From NCBI GenBank assembly GCA_016808115.1, contig JAEQBH010000128.1, forward strand, positions 1,922,001-1,986,000: a stretch of 64,000 nt of DNA. The letters run 5' to 3'. The translations under genes and the position numbers were made by a program. The DNA comes from Tetrastigma voinierianum. Its lineage: Eukaryota; Streptophyta; Magnoliopsida; Vitales; Vitaceae. Of the stretch, positions 11,089 through 23,707 are shown one piece after another. Within the stretch, counting starts at the first letter, position 1. Each line of letters begins with the position of its first letter. Under the pieces are notes generated by a model. It was not told where the DNA came from. It worked only from the letters and a program-made list of their open reading frames with translations, and did not search any database.

Positions 11089-12346
11089 TTGTTAATGGAA
11101 GCCATGAATAAGAGTTTTAAAGCCCAAATATTCAATGCCCTCCCATGTGTGACTCCAGAGTTCACTCTGATTGGCACAAAGTTATTATTGCACTCAAAAC
11201 CAAAAAATGTTCCCATCATAGATTTCCTCGTAGATCAAGATCAAGACGGCCACTTTAACATGGTATACGATAAATATCGATTATGTGATCGAACACGCTA
11301 CGATAACGTCTTTAATCCTTTGAGACACACAACCTTTCCATTTAACAGAAATTCTGGCTCACTTATACGCCTTCATCTGAACTTCACGCATTCGAGCATT
11401 AATGCATGAACGACATTTGCTCAAAGACTGATAATTTATCATTCCATATTCTTCATTAATGGAAGCCGAAGGATTTGGAAGAATGTTGACCATAACTCAT
11501 CATACAGAGTAAAATCGTTTATTGCCATCGGGATAAATAACCGTATTGAGTGCCAATGCTCATGGACTCAAACCAACTCAAATGAACTCATTGTGTTGTG
11601 TCATCCCTTCATTGTCGACTTATATGGATTTCAATGGCTCCAATAATTCGGACCTCAAATTTCCTAATCGTGGTCTTCATCTTGGGCGTAAAGATGCGAA
11701 ATCATTCCCACCAGTGAATTGACTCAATGATATTGACTGTTACGATTTTCAATATCCCCACCATCATTTCTAGTTTCACTACCATCATTGGTCCCCTCTC
11801 ATCTTGAGTCATCATAACTGTAGTAAAGCATTCAAGAAAACTAGTCTTATTACTACGTTTCAACACTCGAACAAAAGAGGTTTAAGAATCAAATGTGTTC
11901 TAAACAGTCTCTCGTGTCTTGACTGAAACTTCACTATGAACTTCTTCAGATAAAATACGCTCAATATCAACACCTGCTTCTCGAACATGTGCAATAATTT
12001 GTGGATTAGAATTTCCATCTTCATCATCCAAATGGAGAGGTCTAACCCATTGGAATAATTGTTTATCCTCTTCTTCACCAAACTTGGTTGAAATGTCAAA
12101 TAAATCAAAGTAATTCTTTTCATCAACTTTATCGGGTCTCGCTGCATATCACGTATCTTTAGCTTTTTACGTTATAGTAACAAAACTAATTGGTCGCGTA
12201 TCACCCCAAATTATACTCTAACAGTTTTATAACACAAGCCGTATAATAAACGTAAAGGTATATTTATTCGAATAAAATAAAGATAAAAACAAAAGTAGGA
12301 ATATGATAAGTTAAATTACAAATAATAAAGAAGATTTTGAGGCTAT
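11089..12346. other. Unclassified segment with a minus-strand open frame at 11900-12148
   Basis: A minus-strand frame of about 82 codons without a Met start (11903-12148) is acidic and reads plausibly as protein, including FDLFDISTKFGEEED and REAGVDIERILSEEV. It ends at TAG (11900-11902), and weaker open stretches continue to about 11690. Its composition suggests a decayed coding sequence, perhaps from a transposable element, but I do not recognise the family. On the plus strand 11089-11409 is open for 106 codons with no motif. 12150-12346 is AT-rich. Confidence 0.3.
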
Positions 12347-15300
12347 TGTAAAAATATTATAAATTGATTTGCAAATATTATAAGAGTCGGAGGACCAGTA
12401 AAATAAAAGGGATAAGATCAATACGATAATTAAAAGAATATCTTATTTCTTGGCCTCGAGAAAGAGAGTAAATACGAAGAAAGTTACAAAGAAGAAGAAG
12501 CAGTTAAGATTTCGTGTATGGAATTTGAGTATGGGTACTGATACATGTCTCTGGGTTGTGGTATAATCGCGAATATTTGTACATGAATATACATGTCTTG
12601 GGTTTGGAACCCCAATCTCATTTCTTGTTAGGATTGTTGAGAAGAGCTCTAAGATCCTAAGATATGTGCTTTGGTGGCGGTCTAGTTGCAGTCGAACCAA
12701 GAAATTCCCTATTTTTGATCATATACAGTAGCCGGACCTAGAATCCAGTTTTTAGGTCAGAAGTAAAGGGAATATGGAAGTAAGTCCTCTGATAATTGTA
12801 GCCACATCAATAACTTGATGTTAGGCTTTGAATTTCTCAGATTTGGACCTCTGTAGACTGCTATAGTCCTTTACTGAGGTCAGCCCAGCTAAATCTGGTA
12901 GGGCCAGTTCTACACCTGGGTCAACTAGCCGGGACCTTAGAACGAGCTTTGAACCAGAAATAAAGAGAATTTGAAGTAAGTCCTTCTTGAAATTGTAGCC
13001 ACATCAACGAACTCATACAGCTTTGAATTTTTAATTCACCCGTGCACTGCTATGGTCTTTTACTCGAACAAATTAAACGCGCGAGCCAGCCATGTAGGTC
13101 AGTCCAGAGAGGTCGTCAGCATCAGAGGTCGCCAAACTCAAGAGGTCGTCCCCGTAGAGGCCGTCAGGCACTGTGAGGTCACAGGTCCTGAAGAGGTCAG
13201 CCCGTAGGCCGGCCAGTCCTCAGAGGTCGTCGGACTGTGGAAATCACATCCGAGGCGCCGTCAGATCCTGAAGACTCACCGCCAAGACCGACCACGATGA
13301 CTCCTAATCCTAAGGTCATATCTCCTCTTCGCCTGAACTCCGATTTGTGTTCTTGGACTCTATGGAAAGCCCATTGAGTCAATAATCCATCCATATACCT
13401 GAGGAGATTATTAGATGTCAGACCAAGGTGTCAGACCGAGCTCGTCACTTCAATGCAGCTCGTCAGTCCAGGTCAGCTCGCCAAAGATCGGGATCGCGTA
13501 CGACCTCCAACTCTAAGGTCATATCTCCTCTTCGCCCAACTCGATTTAAGTGTTCTCGACTCCTATGGAAAGCCCATTGAGTCAAGAATCCATCCATAGT
13601 TGAAGAAGATATTAGATGTCAGACTGAGGTGTTAGACTGAGCCTGTCACCAGTGCAGCTCTCGCTCCAGGTCAGCTCGTCAAGACCGACTCGCGCATGAC
13701 CCTAACTTCTAAGGTCATATCTCCTTCGTCTCACTCCGACGGTGTTCTTGGACTCTATGGAAAGCCCATTGAGTCAAGAATCCATCCATATGACTGAGAA
13801 AGATATTAGATGTCAGACTAAGGTGTTAGACTGAGCTCGTCACTTCAGTGCAGCTCGTCAGTCCAGGTCAGCTCGTCAAGACCGATCACAAGAGATGACC
13901 TCCAACTTCTAAGGTCATATCTCCTGCTTCAACTGATTTGAAGTGTTCTCGACTCTATGGAAGCCCATTGAGTCAAGAATCCATCCGATATGCCTGAAGA
14001 AGATATTAGATGTCAGACCAAGGTGTTAGGACTGAGCTCGTCACTTCAAGGTACCGTCGCTTCAGGTCAGCCTGTCAAGACTGATCACAAGATGACCTCC
14101 AACTTCTAAGGTCATATCTCCTTCGTTTGAACTCCGATTTGGGTGTTTTTGGACTCTATGGAAAGCCCATTGAGTCAAGAATTCATCAATAGACAGCTTG
14201 ATAAGATTGGAACTCATATTAGTTCCATAAAACATAGAAAACAGTAGGCAGTACAGGTAACCATAGTTATTTGTATTATGGTTCCATTATGAATTCATAA
14301 CAAATTACAAGATACAAATTAAGCATGTTTGTTTACGCATATAATGCAAAGATGCAAATGTAAAGATATGAATAACTGATTGTATATATATCTCATATGA
14401 TTACCGAATGACAATAATTATTCGGGAATATGAAATATATATTGAACATAAAATACATATTGATTGTCTACTTAACCCTGCAGTGGATAGATGGGCATGC
14501 CTATTGTGAAGAATAAGTCTCGCAGCATATCGCTTATATTCTGAAATCGGGACCCCGCTTCGGGTCAATGACATAGATCCCGTTTGGATCGTGGCCCCGA
14601 AGGGTCACCACAAATACTCCGGGCCCTCATGGACAGGTCACCTGCCTCCTGATGCTGATGATACCTTAGGGCATAATATATTACAAATATCCACGGCTCT
14701 CATGGATCAATTGCTTCATACAACAAGAATATAGCACCTTCGAGTCCTCATGGATTACAAGATTCCCAGATCCACTCCTAAGGTTTATGCATGAAACATA
14801 AAAGAAATGATGTGTATATGCAAAGGAAATGAAGAGAATATGGGAAGCATAAGATCATGATGACGATGTGATACAAATATGTTAACAAGAAGTAAAAGTA
14901 TAAGATTACATGAAAAGTATCTGGAAGATGATATAAAATGAAACTGGTTATGATAAGTATATATATGAGAAATGACAAGAATGTGTACTGTTATATGTGT
15001 TATATGCATTTGTATAAAAGTGTGCGACCTAATAAGCCATATCTCACTAAGCCGCAGTGCTCAAGACGTGTTCAATCCGTGTTACGTAAGAGGAAAACGT
15101 AGGACAAGACAATCCACATCAGCAAATAAAGCCACACAAGAATAGTGCTCACTGGAAGACTTTAGGTCTATTTTAATATATGACATTGTAAAAACCAATG
15201 TAAATATTTAGATGTCGAACACTTCCATGATATGGGAGCTTGTATATATATTTCTGTAATCCCGCTGCTGCTTAATATAATACAAGTTAATTGTTTAACA

Positions 15301-15461
15301 TTATATGAATATGCAAGTGTAAAGGTTATAAGTTTTAAAAGAGTGACTTCACTTGACATCCTATGCCGGTTAAAGCTTATTACAGGTTTAGCCGGGCATC
15401 GAGCATCCTGCATTTGTCTCTAATTCGCCCAATCGGGTCGGATCTATAAAAGGGTGTCACA
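12347..15461 (+). mobile_element. LTR of a gypsy (chromovirus-like) element, plus orientation
   Basis: The right end is firm (GGGTGTCACA at 15452-15461). The left end, TGTAAAAATATT at 12347, is a best guess. Much of it is the reverse complement of the solo LTR at 15735-19096, including 'aattgtagccacatca', 'gatgttaggctttgaatttctc' and the tandem array with 'tggaaagcccattgagtca'. A degenerate primer-site-like sequence (gttggaacctagg) follows the right end, as expected for a 5' LTR on the plus strand, but no internal coding region follows. Blocks at 12755-12870 and 12950-13060 duplicate each other. Confidence 0.65.
13090..14195 (+). repeat. Tandem array, ~200-bp unit, about five copies, inside the plus-strand LTR
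   Basis: The landmark 'ggaaagcccattgag' recurs at about 13364, 13567, 13759, 13959 and 14160, giving a spacing of 192-203 bp. Each unit also has 'aaggtcatatctcc', 'agatgtcagac' and 'cagctcgtca' blocks. The units are the reverse complement of those at 16940-18060. Confidence 0.9.
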
Positions 15462-15729
15462 GTTGGAACCTAGGATAAGTAAGCCGATTTCTTTGTTTTT
15501 GTATGTATGAGAGCAAATGTGCTCCAATTTCTCTTACACACTAAAGAAGATACAACTTGGGAAAGAACCTTAAGGGCCAAATTCCTCAATGTGGGAGCAT
15601 GGTTTCCATACATAAACCACAATTCAATTGCAATAAAAATAACTATAATGGACTTTACTTTAAAAGTTTTAATGAGAAATAACACTAAGCATAAACCATT
15701 AAATCTCTTGAGGCTATTGCTATTCTATC
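15462..15729. other. 268-bp spacer between the two inverted LTRs
   Basis: AT-rich, no recognised gene. It may begin with the remnant of a primer site and leader of the plus-strand element. It ends at the ACCAA target duplication of the next LTR. Confidence 0.5.
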
Positions 15730-18700
15730 ACCAATGTGACGCCCCAAATTCTTCAAAATTTTTCACAAGAGTTTAAGGTACACTCTTTTACATACCAAAA
15801 TATATGAAACCATATTATTCTCTAATATATTTACAAAAATGTTTCGCTGGCAACAACCCGACCTTTGTACCTCATGGCCCTCGATGGAGCGTCGTCTCAC
15901 GTGTACCGAAAGGGGGTCCCCACGATCAAGTGAGCAAAGCCCAAAGAGCGGAGCACTCCCACAAGGGTTACTCCCCCACCTATGCACATGCAATGGTTGC
16001 ACGTAAAACACACATCCAAGTAAGATGTCTACATGAAGAAACATGTCATGCATGAAATGTCATCATGCCCATATCCCAGTCACTCACTCGACTCCCTCAA
16101 CACTCTACCAGTATGCTGCGTGAATTGGTTGTCATTTTCCGATGACAACCAAAGACTTTTCTTAACCTTTTAACATTTTCATTTACAACCATGCGCCTTT
16201 TAAAACTTGCAACCCATTGGGCAAACCCCTAATGTCCATTTGATTTGACTAAATACGTGTGTTTAAGAATGAAAAGTTAATGGATTGGGATTACACCGCT
16301 GCCGCGCACCTTTCCATCATTTTTGACGGGCTTTCACCACCGGTGATCATGTCTAACCTCAATAAAATTTGGGTCTTTCACCCGGGGGATCTACCCCATC
16401 TTGTTATGCCCAACACACGTATATTTATTTTCATTTCTTTCAAAACCGTGACTCATTCGACTCTCATCTCACTAACTCAGCCCACTAATCAACACCACAC
16501 AAAGGTGGTGATCCACAACCAAATCAGCTACACTCCATCGAACACCTAAAACAGTGTCGATCCTAACCATGCACTCACACCCATGTCATACGATGCCACA
16601 AGACGTGCAATGCTTGTTATGCCAATACGACATGAGTGCTACTATTGGCAAAACGAGAACCATAGTGCACACATACTCATGCAGAACATTCATCCACGCA
16701 TCATTCGGGATGATTTATATTAAAGTGCATACAAATTCCAAACCATTTTATCCAACATTGCACATATCAAGTTCAAGCATGCACATGCGTATTAACGAAA
16801 TTCCTCAACATACCATGGATAATTATAATTAATACATATAATTCTCCTTCATGCACAACCCATGTTAATACATCATACAACATACATTAACATGTCATAT
16901 CTACACTCCGCATGTTATCTGCACGCCTCATGGACACAACCTAACTGGTCAGTACTAACCTGCCCGATTGTCCAATGTTCTCCATAGGAATAAGGATGCA
17001 ATCTTGACTCAATGGGCTTTCCATAGAGTTCAAGAACACCCGAATCGGAATTCGGACGAAGAAGTTATGGCCTTCCGAAGTTGGAGGTCACACATGACTA
17101 GGCAGCCTTACCCAAACAGCCTACTTGACCTGCTCGAATGCCCCTTTCCGGCCAGCTCCAGTACCTAATGCCTTCCATAGGCACACTGATGGAATATTGA
17201 CTCAATAGGCTTTCCATAGAGTCCAATAACACCACTTAATTCGACGAAGAAGAGGACCTTCCGGTTGAGGTCAGCATACGACACAAGCAATACCTCTGGC
17301 ATCCAAATTTACTTGCTCCCATTTTGGCCGGATCCGGCACCCACTGCCCTCCAAAGACATTTGGATGGAAACTTGACTCGATGGGCTTTCCATGGAGTCC
17401 AAGAACACCCAAATCGGAATTCGAACGAAGAAGTTATGACCTTCCGAAGTTGGAGGTAACACATGACTAAGCAGTCTTACCCGGGCAGCCTACCTTACTT
17501 ACCCGAACGCCCATTTCTGGCTGGATCTGGCACCCACTGCCCTCCAAATACATCAGGATGGAAACTTGACTCAATGGGCTTTCCGTGGAGTCCAAGAACA
17601 CCAAAATCGGAATTCGGACGAAGAAGTTATGACCTTCCGAAGGTGGAGGTCACACATGACTAAGCTGTCTCACCAGGGCAGCCTACCTTAGTTTCCCGAA
17701 CGCCCCTTTCCGTCCGTCTCCATCACCCAATGCTCTCCAAAGACATCCATCTGGAAAATTGACTCAATGGGCTTTCCATGGAGTCCAAGAACACCCGAAT
17801 CGGAATTCGGACGAAGAAGTTATGACCTTCCGAAGTTGGAGGTCACACATGACTAAGATGTCTCACCCGGGCAGCCTACCTTACTTGCCCGAACGGCCCT
17901 TTCTGGATGGTTCCGGCACCCACTGCCCTCCAAAGACATTTGGCTAGAAACTTGACTCAATGGACTTTCCATGGAGTCCAAGAACACCCCAATCGGAATT
18001 CGGACGAAGAAGTTATGACCTTCCAAAATTGGAGGTCATGCAGGATCCTAGCCGGACAGAACCCATCCGAGGTGAACCCACCGTGGGCAGACCCAGCCTG
18101 GTGACCTGGGCCAGGAACTCCGGGGCCAATCCCTGCTGGTGAACTCAACTCCAAGTGAACCAAATGACAGTCTTCCACTAGACTCAGACTAAACTGACCA
18201 TAACTTGCGCTACAGAGGTCTGATTTGAGAAATTCAAAAGCCTAACATCAAGTTCACTGATTTGGCTACAATTTACCTAAAGGACTCACTACCAAATTCC
18301 CTTTCTTTCCTACCCAAAAATCATTTCTAAAGTTCGGTTAATGTGTGCTACCCCAATGTGGCAGCTTCCCATGGTTCAAAATACAACCCAACATTCCCCT
18401 TAGGGCAAAACAACGACCACATAACCCTTAGGGTAGAAAGTAACCAAAGTAGGAGAAGACCTACCTCTTGGAGTTTGTCGAAACTCCTCAATTCCGGTCT
18501 CTATGTGAAGCCCTTGTCATGAGGATGAACTCTTCCCCTTGCTTCGCTTGAAATCGCCGGTTCGATCGCTGGGAAATTTAGAGAGAATGTGGAGTCTCTC
18601 TCTCTAAAACTCTCTCTTTTCTTTCTCTTTCTTTTCTGCTGTTTTCTTTTTTTTTTTCCATACCACTGCTTGGTCCAAGATGGGCTAAGAGCTTGTCCTC

Positions 18701-19101
18701 TCACTTGCTACATGTCCAATTTTCATTGGCTCTTAAGATTTCCCCATATCCTCTCATCCATCTACCATAGATTTCCCCCCCAATGACACATGATGCCAGT
18801 CACCTATAGCCCATACTTCTTGAGCTCATTGTTTGACTTGCTCACGCCTGACACGTGTCTCATCTCGGGGCCACTCTAATGCGCTCAAGTGTCCCCGCAC
18901 TACCTATGCCTTGAAAACGTAAAATTCACACCGTCTAGAATTCGACAAAATTGACGCTGCAGAATAGGATTTTCATGAGATGATTCCAACTAAGAAAAGT
19001 CCGTTTCATCATTCGAGATCTAGAAAAATTCTGGATTTTGACCGAAATTACCGTTTTACCATTTTTCAGAAAATTAGAATTTTCTCGGGTTTTACAACCA
19101 A
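15730..19101 (-). mobile_element. Solo LTR (3.36 kb) of a gypsy element with perfect target duplication
   Basis: The LTR occupies 15735-19096: left end TGTGACGCCCCAAATT, right end TTCTCGGGTTTTACA. It is flanked by identical ACCAA repeats at 15730-15734 and 19097-19101. The length is unusual because a tandem array lies inside it. Orientation is inferred from the shared TGTGACGCCCC end, which in complete copies sits next to the primer site on the minus strand. The short open frames at 17265-18178 are only the tandem units read through. Confidence 0.92.
16940..18065 (-). repeat. Tandem array, ~193-bp unit, about six copies, inside the solo LTR
   Basis: The landmark 'aatcggaattcg' occurs at 17043, 17412, 17604, 17798 and 17991, with a degenerate copy near 17235. 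Spacing is about 192-194 bp. Each unit holds 'gactcaatgggctttcc', 'gtccaagaacaccc', 'gacgaagaagttatgacc' and 'ttggaggtca'. Confidence 0.92.
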
Positions 19102-19199
19102 ATCCTCTTTTCGCATCTCGAAGCATTATAAGCTGTGGATTCAAAATGTCCTTGTTAAATTAATATAAGTGTAAGTGTAATCAAATAAATTGAATCAAT

Positions 19200-21255
19200 T
19201 AATTAGAATTGTAACGTATTGATGTACCTCATTTCCAAAATTACCAAGGCCTTCATTAGTAGAAGATAATCTTGCAAATACGTTGTGAACAACTTGGAGT
19301 AGCTCAGGGTCACTAATTACTCCATGTCTATATTGAAATTTTGGATTCAAATAATATGCTACAAAAGTGATTTATAATTAGTATGTGATAAAAGGAAGAT
19401 AATATGCATTAAATGTGATTATGATATCGCTTAGTTACTTGCTGCATGAAGAGGGTGTTCCAGGGTTCTATCCCAACGATCTACGATGATTGTTTTCGAC
19501 CTTACCTGCATTGAGTTTGGAGCAAATTTTTCTTTATTATCCGAATCAACTCATACACAAATGACATTGTTGGGACGACTTTAAAATCAATAATGCGAAG
19601 ATCTGTATATAGTGCATCATAAATTGGCACTAGCTTAGAGACCTTATCTCAATATGTATGATCAAACATGAGTATTTCAACCTCATGTCCAATAGTCGAT
19701 CGACTAAGCTTGTGATAAACCCATTCATCACTAATAAAGGTTTTCAAATCAACCCTTTTTTGTAAGCACTTTCTAGATCGACGTAATTTGTCGTGAAATT
19801 CAGAACCCCTGAAGCACAATATCTCCACCACAGACCTTTCTCATTTTCGCAACCAACCAACCATGATTGTAGATGAACTTGGTGACTTTTCATGCATTAG
19901 TAATCAATTCCAAAACAAGAATCTTTTACCAATGTCTTCAAACATCAAGTCAATGTAGTTTGTTGTGCATAGAGTCCAATATAAATTGTATTTCTTCATT
20001 AGCAACTTCCCCGCCTTCACAAATGATGATCCATTGTTTATAATAATTTGCACAATATTTTCTTCACTAACTTATTTGATCACGTCCTTCAACAAACCAT
20101 AAATGTATTTGTTGTCTTTTATTTTGTCGGATGCATCAACGGACTTGAGGAATATTGTGCTTCCTTTCGAATATACGATGAAATTAATGATGCTCAATTT
20201 CGTGGGGCCAATCCATCCATCACACATAACTGTGCACCCATAGGTCTTCCATTTCTCCCTTTTGATGCTCAAATAATCTTCTGTCTTTATATTTCATATC
20301 AAAGTATTTGTTTTTTATTTCATATGGAGATGGTGGCTCTATTCCTATGCCTACAAGTAGAATTAAAGGAATTAATTATATGGTTTTCAATTATAATATA
20401 AGATAATAATTTTATTAGAAACTGAAAACTGATTTTCACATACCAGCCTGTTATACACCAATAATCATGTTCTTTAAGTGGTGAGAGTCTCGCTTGCGGA
20501 GGCGCAACACTCATATATGAAGAACTTACTGATTAGTCGGCCCATCGCTTTTTGATCAGGCACTACCTTGAAAATATTTTTAATGTTCTCTGTTTTACCG
20601 TCAAGATTGTATAATGATGGAGCAAGAGGTGGTGATGAATCCGACTGTCTCGCACTTTGAGATCTTTGCATGCATCTTATTGGATTAGTTGGTTGTGATT
20701 GTGAAGGCTCACTTGTTGCAATATCTCAATTAGAAATCGAAGTGAATTCGTTTATTCTATAAAAACTAATTTAAGTTAAAGATTTTGATGCCAATTCTTT
20801 TGCCTCTCGTAAATCCTGCTTCTTGTTGCCAATTCTATTCACTAACTTTTGATGCACGACATGCTACTCAAATTCAGCTCTCTCATCAGGGGTCATGTTA
20901 GCCGGATACATATATACATCATCCTTCTCTTCCTCCTCATCCTCATCCTCATCAATGAGATTTCTATGGCGTCCCCCATTGTGCCTCGTAGTTCAGCTCG
21001 AATTTATTCTATATCTACCACTTTCTTCGCTTTTGCTTTATTTTTATGGTCGAAAAGTTCCATAATTTCTTGTTTCACTTCCAAAGACACATTTGGGGAG
21101 TTTTTTTGTATTTGAGTGGGGATCCGAATGTGATATGTAAAATTTAAAGTGAGTGATTCCACCACTCTTTTTATCACAAACCACAAGATCAGATATTGTT
21201 CATTTCTATTCCCTCCGACATGTATGTAATATTTCAATACCGATTCGGCCTCCAA
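19200..21255 (-). pseudogene. hAT-superfamily transposase pseudogene (DUF659 and C-terminal dimerisation regions)
   Basis: Minus-strand pieces line up in order with a plant hAT transposase. An N-terminal BED-finger-side segment ending NVSLEVKQEIMELFD lies at 21004-21255. A linker (GRLISKFFIYE) lies at 20474-20671. The DUF659-like core at 20000-20272 reads GCTVMCDGW, INFIVYSKGSTIFLKSVDAS and then, after a stop at 20069-20071, VQIIINNGSSFVKAGKLL and WTLCTTNYIDLMFEDIGK. Next come TKFIYNHGWL and ISDEWVYHKLSRS. The C-terminal end at 19230-19360 reads VAYYLNPKFQYRHG and SDPELLQVVHNVFARL. At least two introns appear retained: one at 19359-19438 (GT-AG) and one near 20310-20440. In-frame stops and frame changes make it non-functional. 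A retrotransposon has inserted at its 5' side (21259/30905). Confidence 0.85.
19359..19438 (-). other. Intron in the hAT transposase pseudogene
   Basis: On the minus strand the exon ends ...LHAA, followed by GTAACTAAGC. The acceptor is TTTTGTAG, followed by CATATTATTTG, which resumes as YYLNPKFQ. The 80-bp GT-AG interruption falls between HAA and YYLNP, where the family protein runs continuously. Confidence 0.7.
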
Positions 21256-22229
21256 TATTTGCGGACACCCCTATCCTCGGGGTCCCGCTTGACAACCCGT
21301 CAACCCGCTGAATAGCCGTGGATGCCCGTTACCCGACACCAATCACTCGAAAAATCTAAGTAGTCTCCTTTTGTACCGGGAGCTTCCACCCCAGTACAAC
21401 CTGTCCCACAATCAATAGCTGACCACAATAAGGTCTATATGTGAGTAAAATAATGGCCACTGACCCCTGCATCGCATCAAACATATAAGCACATGACTAT
21501 AAAATCATAGTCCATAAGAGTTTAAATTACATCACTCTTATACAATAAATACAACCCATATATATTTAAGAAAATATATATTAAAGCCAATAACCGCTTT
21601 CTTCATATAAAGTGTCCCGAATGTAGGTCGAAATTGCCCGCAAGACTTGACCCGCATCTGTCCCACGATCGGTGAGAAAAGCCCAAGAGTGATAATCTCC
21701 TGCCAAGGGCTACTCCCCACCTAAGTGCACATGCAATGGTCGCATAATCAAATACACATCCAAGTGCAACATACACATGTCTACCTGAATGTCTACATGC
21801 CATGAATGAAACTCGACTCACCATGCCCAATGTACCGAGCTCGTCGCTCCGCATCACCAATATGTCATTGAGTAATATATCCCGAGTCACTCACCGACTA
21901 ATCTCACATGCATACGCCAACTGTGACAACTGCCACTGGTATTACCAATGACCCAAGTATCGAGCCCTCACCAGCTCCATTACCCAATGCAAGTGTCAAT
22001 GGGCAACAAATCCTAAGTCAATCCATACTCCTATCACACAACCCTAAGTCTATATGATAAACATGACCGTGTGTCTTCTTTGGGCAACATAACTTTTCGA
22101 GTGATACCGCAGGTCTCTTACACCCATACAGAACTATGATATCGCGGGTCTCTTACACCCATACGCCTCGAGTTCTCACTGACTCCCTCAAACATGCATT
22201 TTTCCATGAATGAAAACCATTTCCAAATA

Positions 22230-22470
22230 AAGGTATTTGTTTTTAACCGTGGACAACCCTCCGATATAAATAGTGGACAGACTCCGATAATCTATTTTGT
22301 GGACAACCGTATATCACCGGGGCGTAATTCGACGATTGATATTACATGACAACCCTCCGATGTATATCACCAAGTGCATCCATGATTGATATATTATATG
22401 GACAACCTCCGATGTCAGAGTGGACACACCGATAAATAATATTGTTAGTCAACCTTCTCGAACAATTTCC
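22230..22470. repeat. Short tandem blocks 'gacaaccctccgatgtatat' in the 3' LTR
   Basis: Units of about 55-65 bp alternate 'ggacaaccctccgat' with 'cgattgatatta'. The matching array in the 5' LTR is at 29120-29330. Confidence 0.75.
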
Positions 22471-23661
22471 TACAGAAACCACCTCATGCACTCACTCCTA
22501 TCGCTCTGTGGTGCCCTGCATATGAAATGCAATGATCCATTTCCATTTTCTTAACTCAGGCGACTCATTTAACGTTGTCTTATTAATCAAGCCCACTAAT
22601 CACACTTACGCGTGTGTTGATTCACAAACCGTGTACTCACGATATACCATCAAACACCCAACACAGTTGTTCCATCTCAATATGCACTCACACTTAATTT
22701 CTAGGTTACCCCAAGGCGCATGGAATGCATGATGCCACCTAAACACATTCATGCTAATATATATTCACATTCATACATATAACATAATTAAATCACATAA
22801 AAACATGTTATGCAAATTCACAATCAATTACACCAAAACGTATTTCTCACATATAATTAACAAACACGAACAATTCATTTTGAATCACTCATCCATACAC
22901 ACTTCACAAAAATAATTTCATGTCACTATTCATGCAATTATTCATGTTACTATTCACATTACTATTCATGTGCCATTATTCACATTATTCATTTTTCTAG
23001 TAATACCACAATAAAAATTGCCTAAATTTGACCCATATAAAATGTACACCTCTCGTCCTTCATCGCTTATCACCACGAATATCAGGATACCAAAACACAC
23101 CACAAAACCCCGAAGACATCATCCGGGAGCAAAACTTAAACCAACATAGTCTCGACCGCCCGAAAATAGTCCCAAAATTCTGTCATGACCTGCCTAAAAG
23201 CGCCTCGAAATTCAAATTCCGAACTGCCCGGTAAAAACAGCCTCCGAAATTCAGCCCTGACTGTCCAAAAATAGTCCCGAAAATTCCTAAAATTTCTACA
23301 CTGGCCCAAAAATTGAGGACCGGGAATTTACAATTTTTCACAAATTTCTAAGCCAATTCGAAATCATTAAATAACCTTTAAGTTAGAAATAATACAAATA
23401 GGAAAATTCCCTACCTCGTGGAGTTTGACGAAACTCCAAGATTTTGGTGTCCATGCGTAGCTCTAGTTGTGTAGATCAACTTTGCCTTCAGCCCCGACGA
23501 AAACCTACGATCCGATTTTCATAGATCTGAGAAAGAAGCGAAGAAAAGAAAAATAAAAATAAAAATATCACTGCACCCTCTCTCCTTCACGGTCTCATCC
23601 CTCCGCCCTTTTTCTTTTCCATCGTTTTGTTTTTCGTTTTTATCCCTTTTGTTTTTTTTTT

Positions 23662-23707
23662 CTTATTATTCTTATTATTATTCTTATTATTATTATTATT
23701 ATTATTT
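23662..23707. repeat. (TTA)n microsatellite in the 3' LTR
   Basis: Repeated ttatta/cttatta words. The counterpart in the 5' LTR is at about 30532-30561, shorter and preceded by a (GTTT)n run. Confidence 0.9.

Noticed and set aside
12337..15719. A 12-bp direct repeat TTGAGGCTATTG at 12337-12348 and 15708-15719, as a possible target duplication
   Set aside because: It is too long for a gypsy duplication, neither copy sits at a TG or CA end, and one chance 12-mer match over a few kb is not surprising.
15507..15776. Plus-strand 89-residue frame
   Set aside because: It runs across the exact boundary and target duplication of the solo LTR at 15735, so it cannot be an ancestral gene.
13090..18065. 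CRISPR-like array
   Set aside because: Units are ~193-200 bp of continuous similarity inside LTRs, not short repeats with unique spacers, and the setting is a plant genome.
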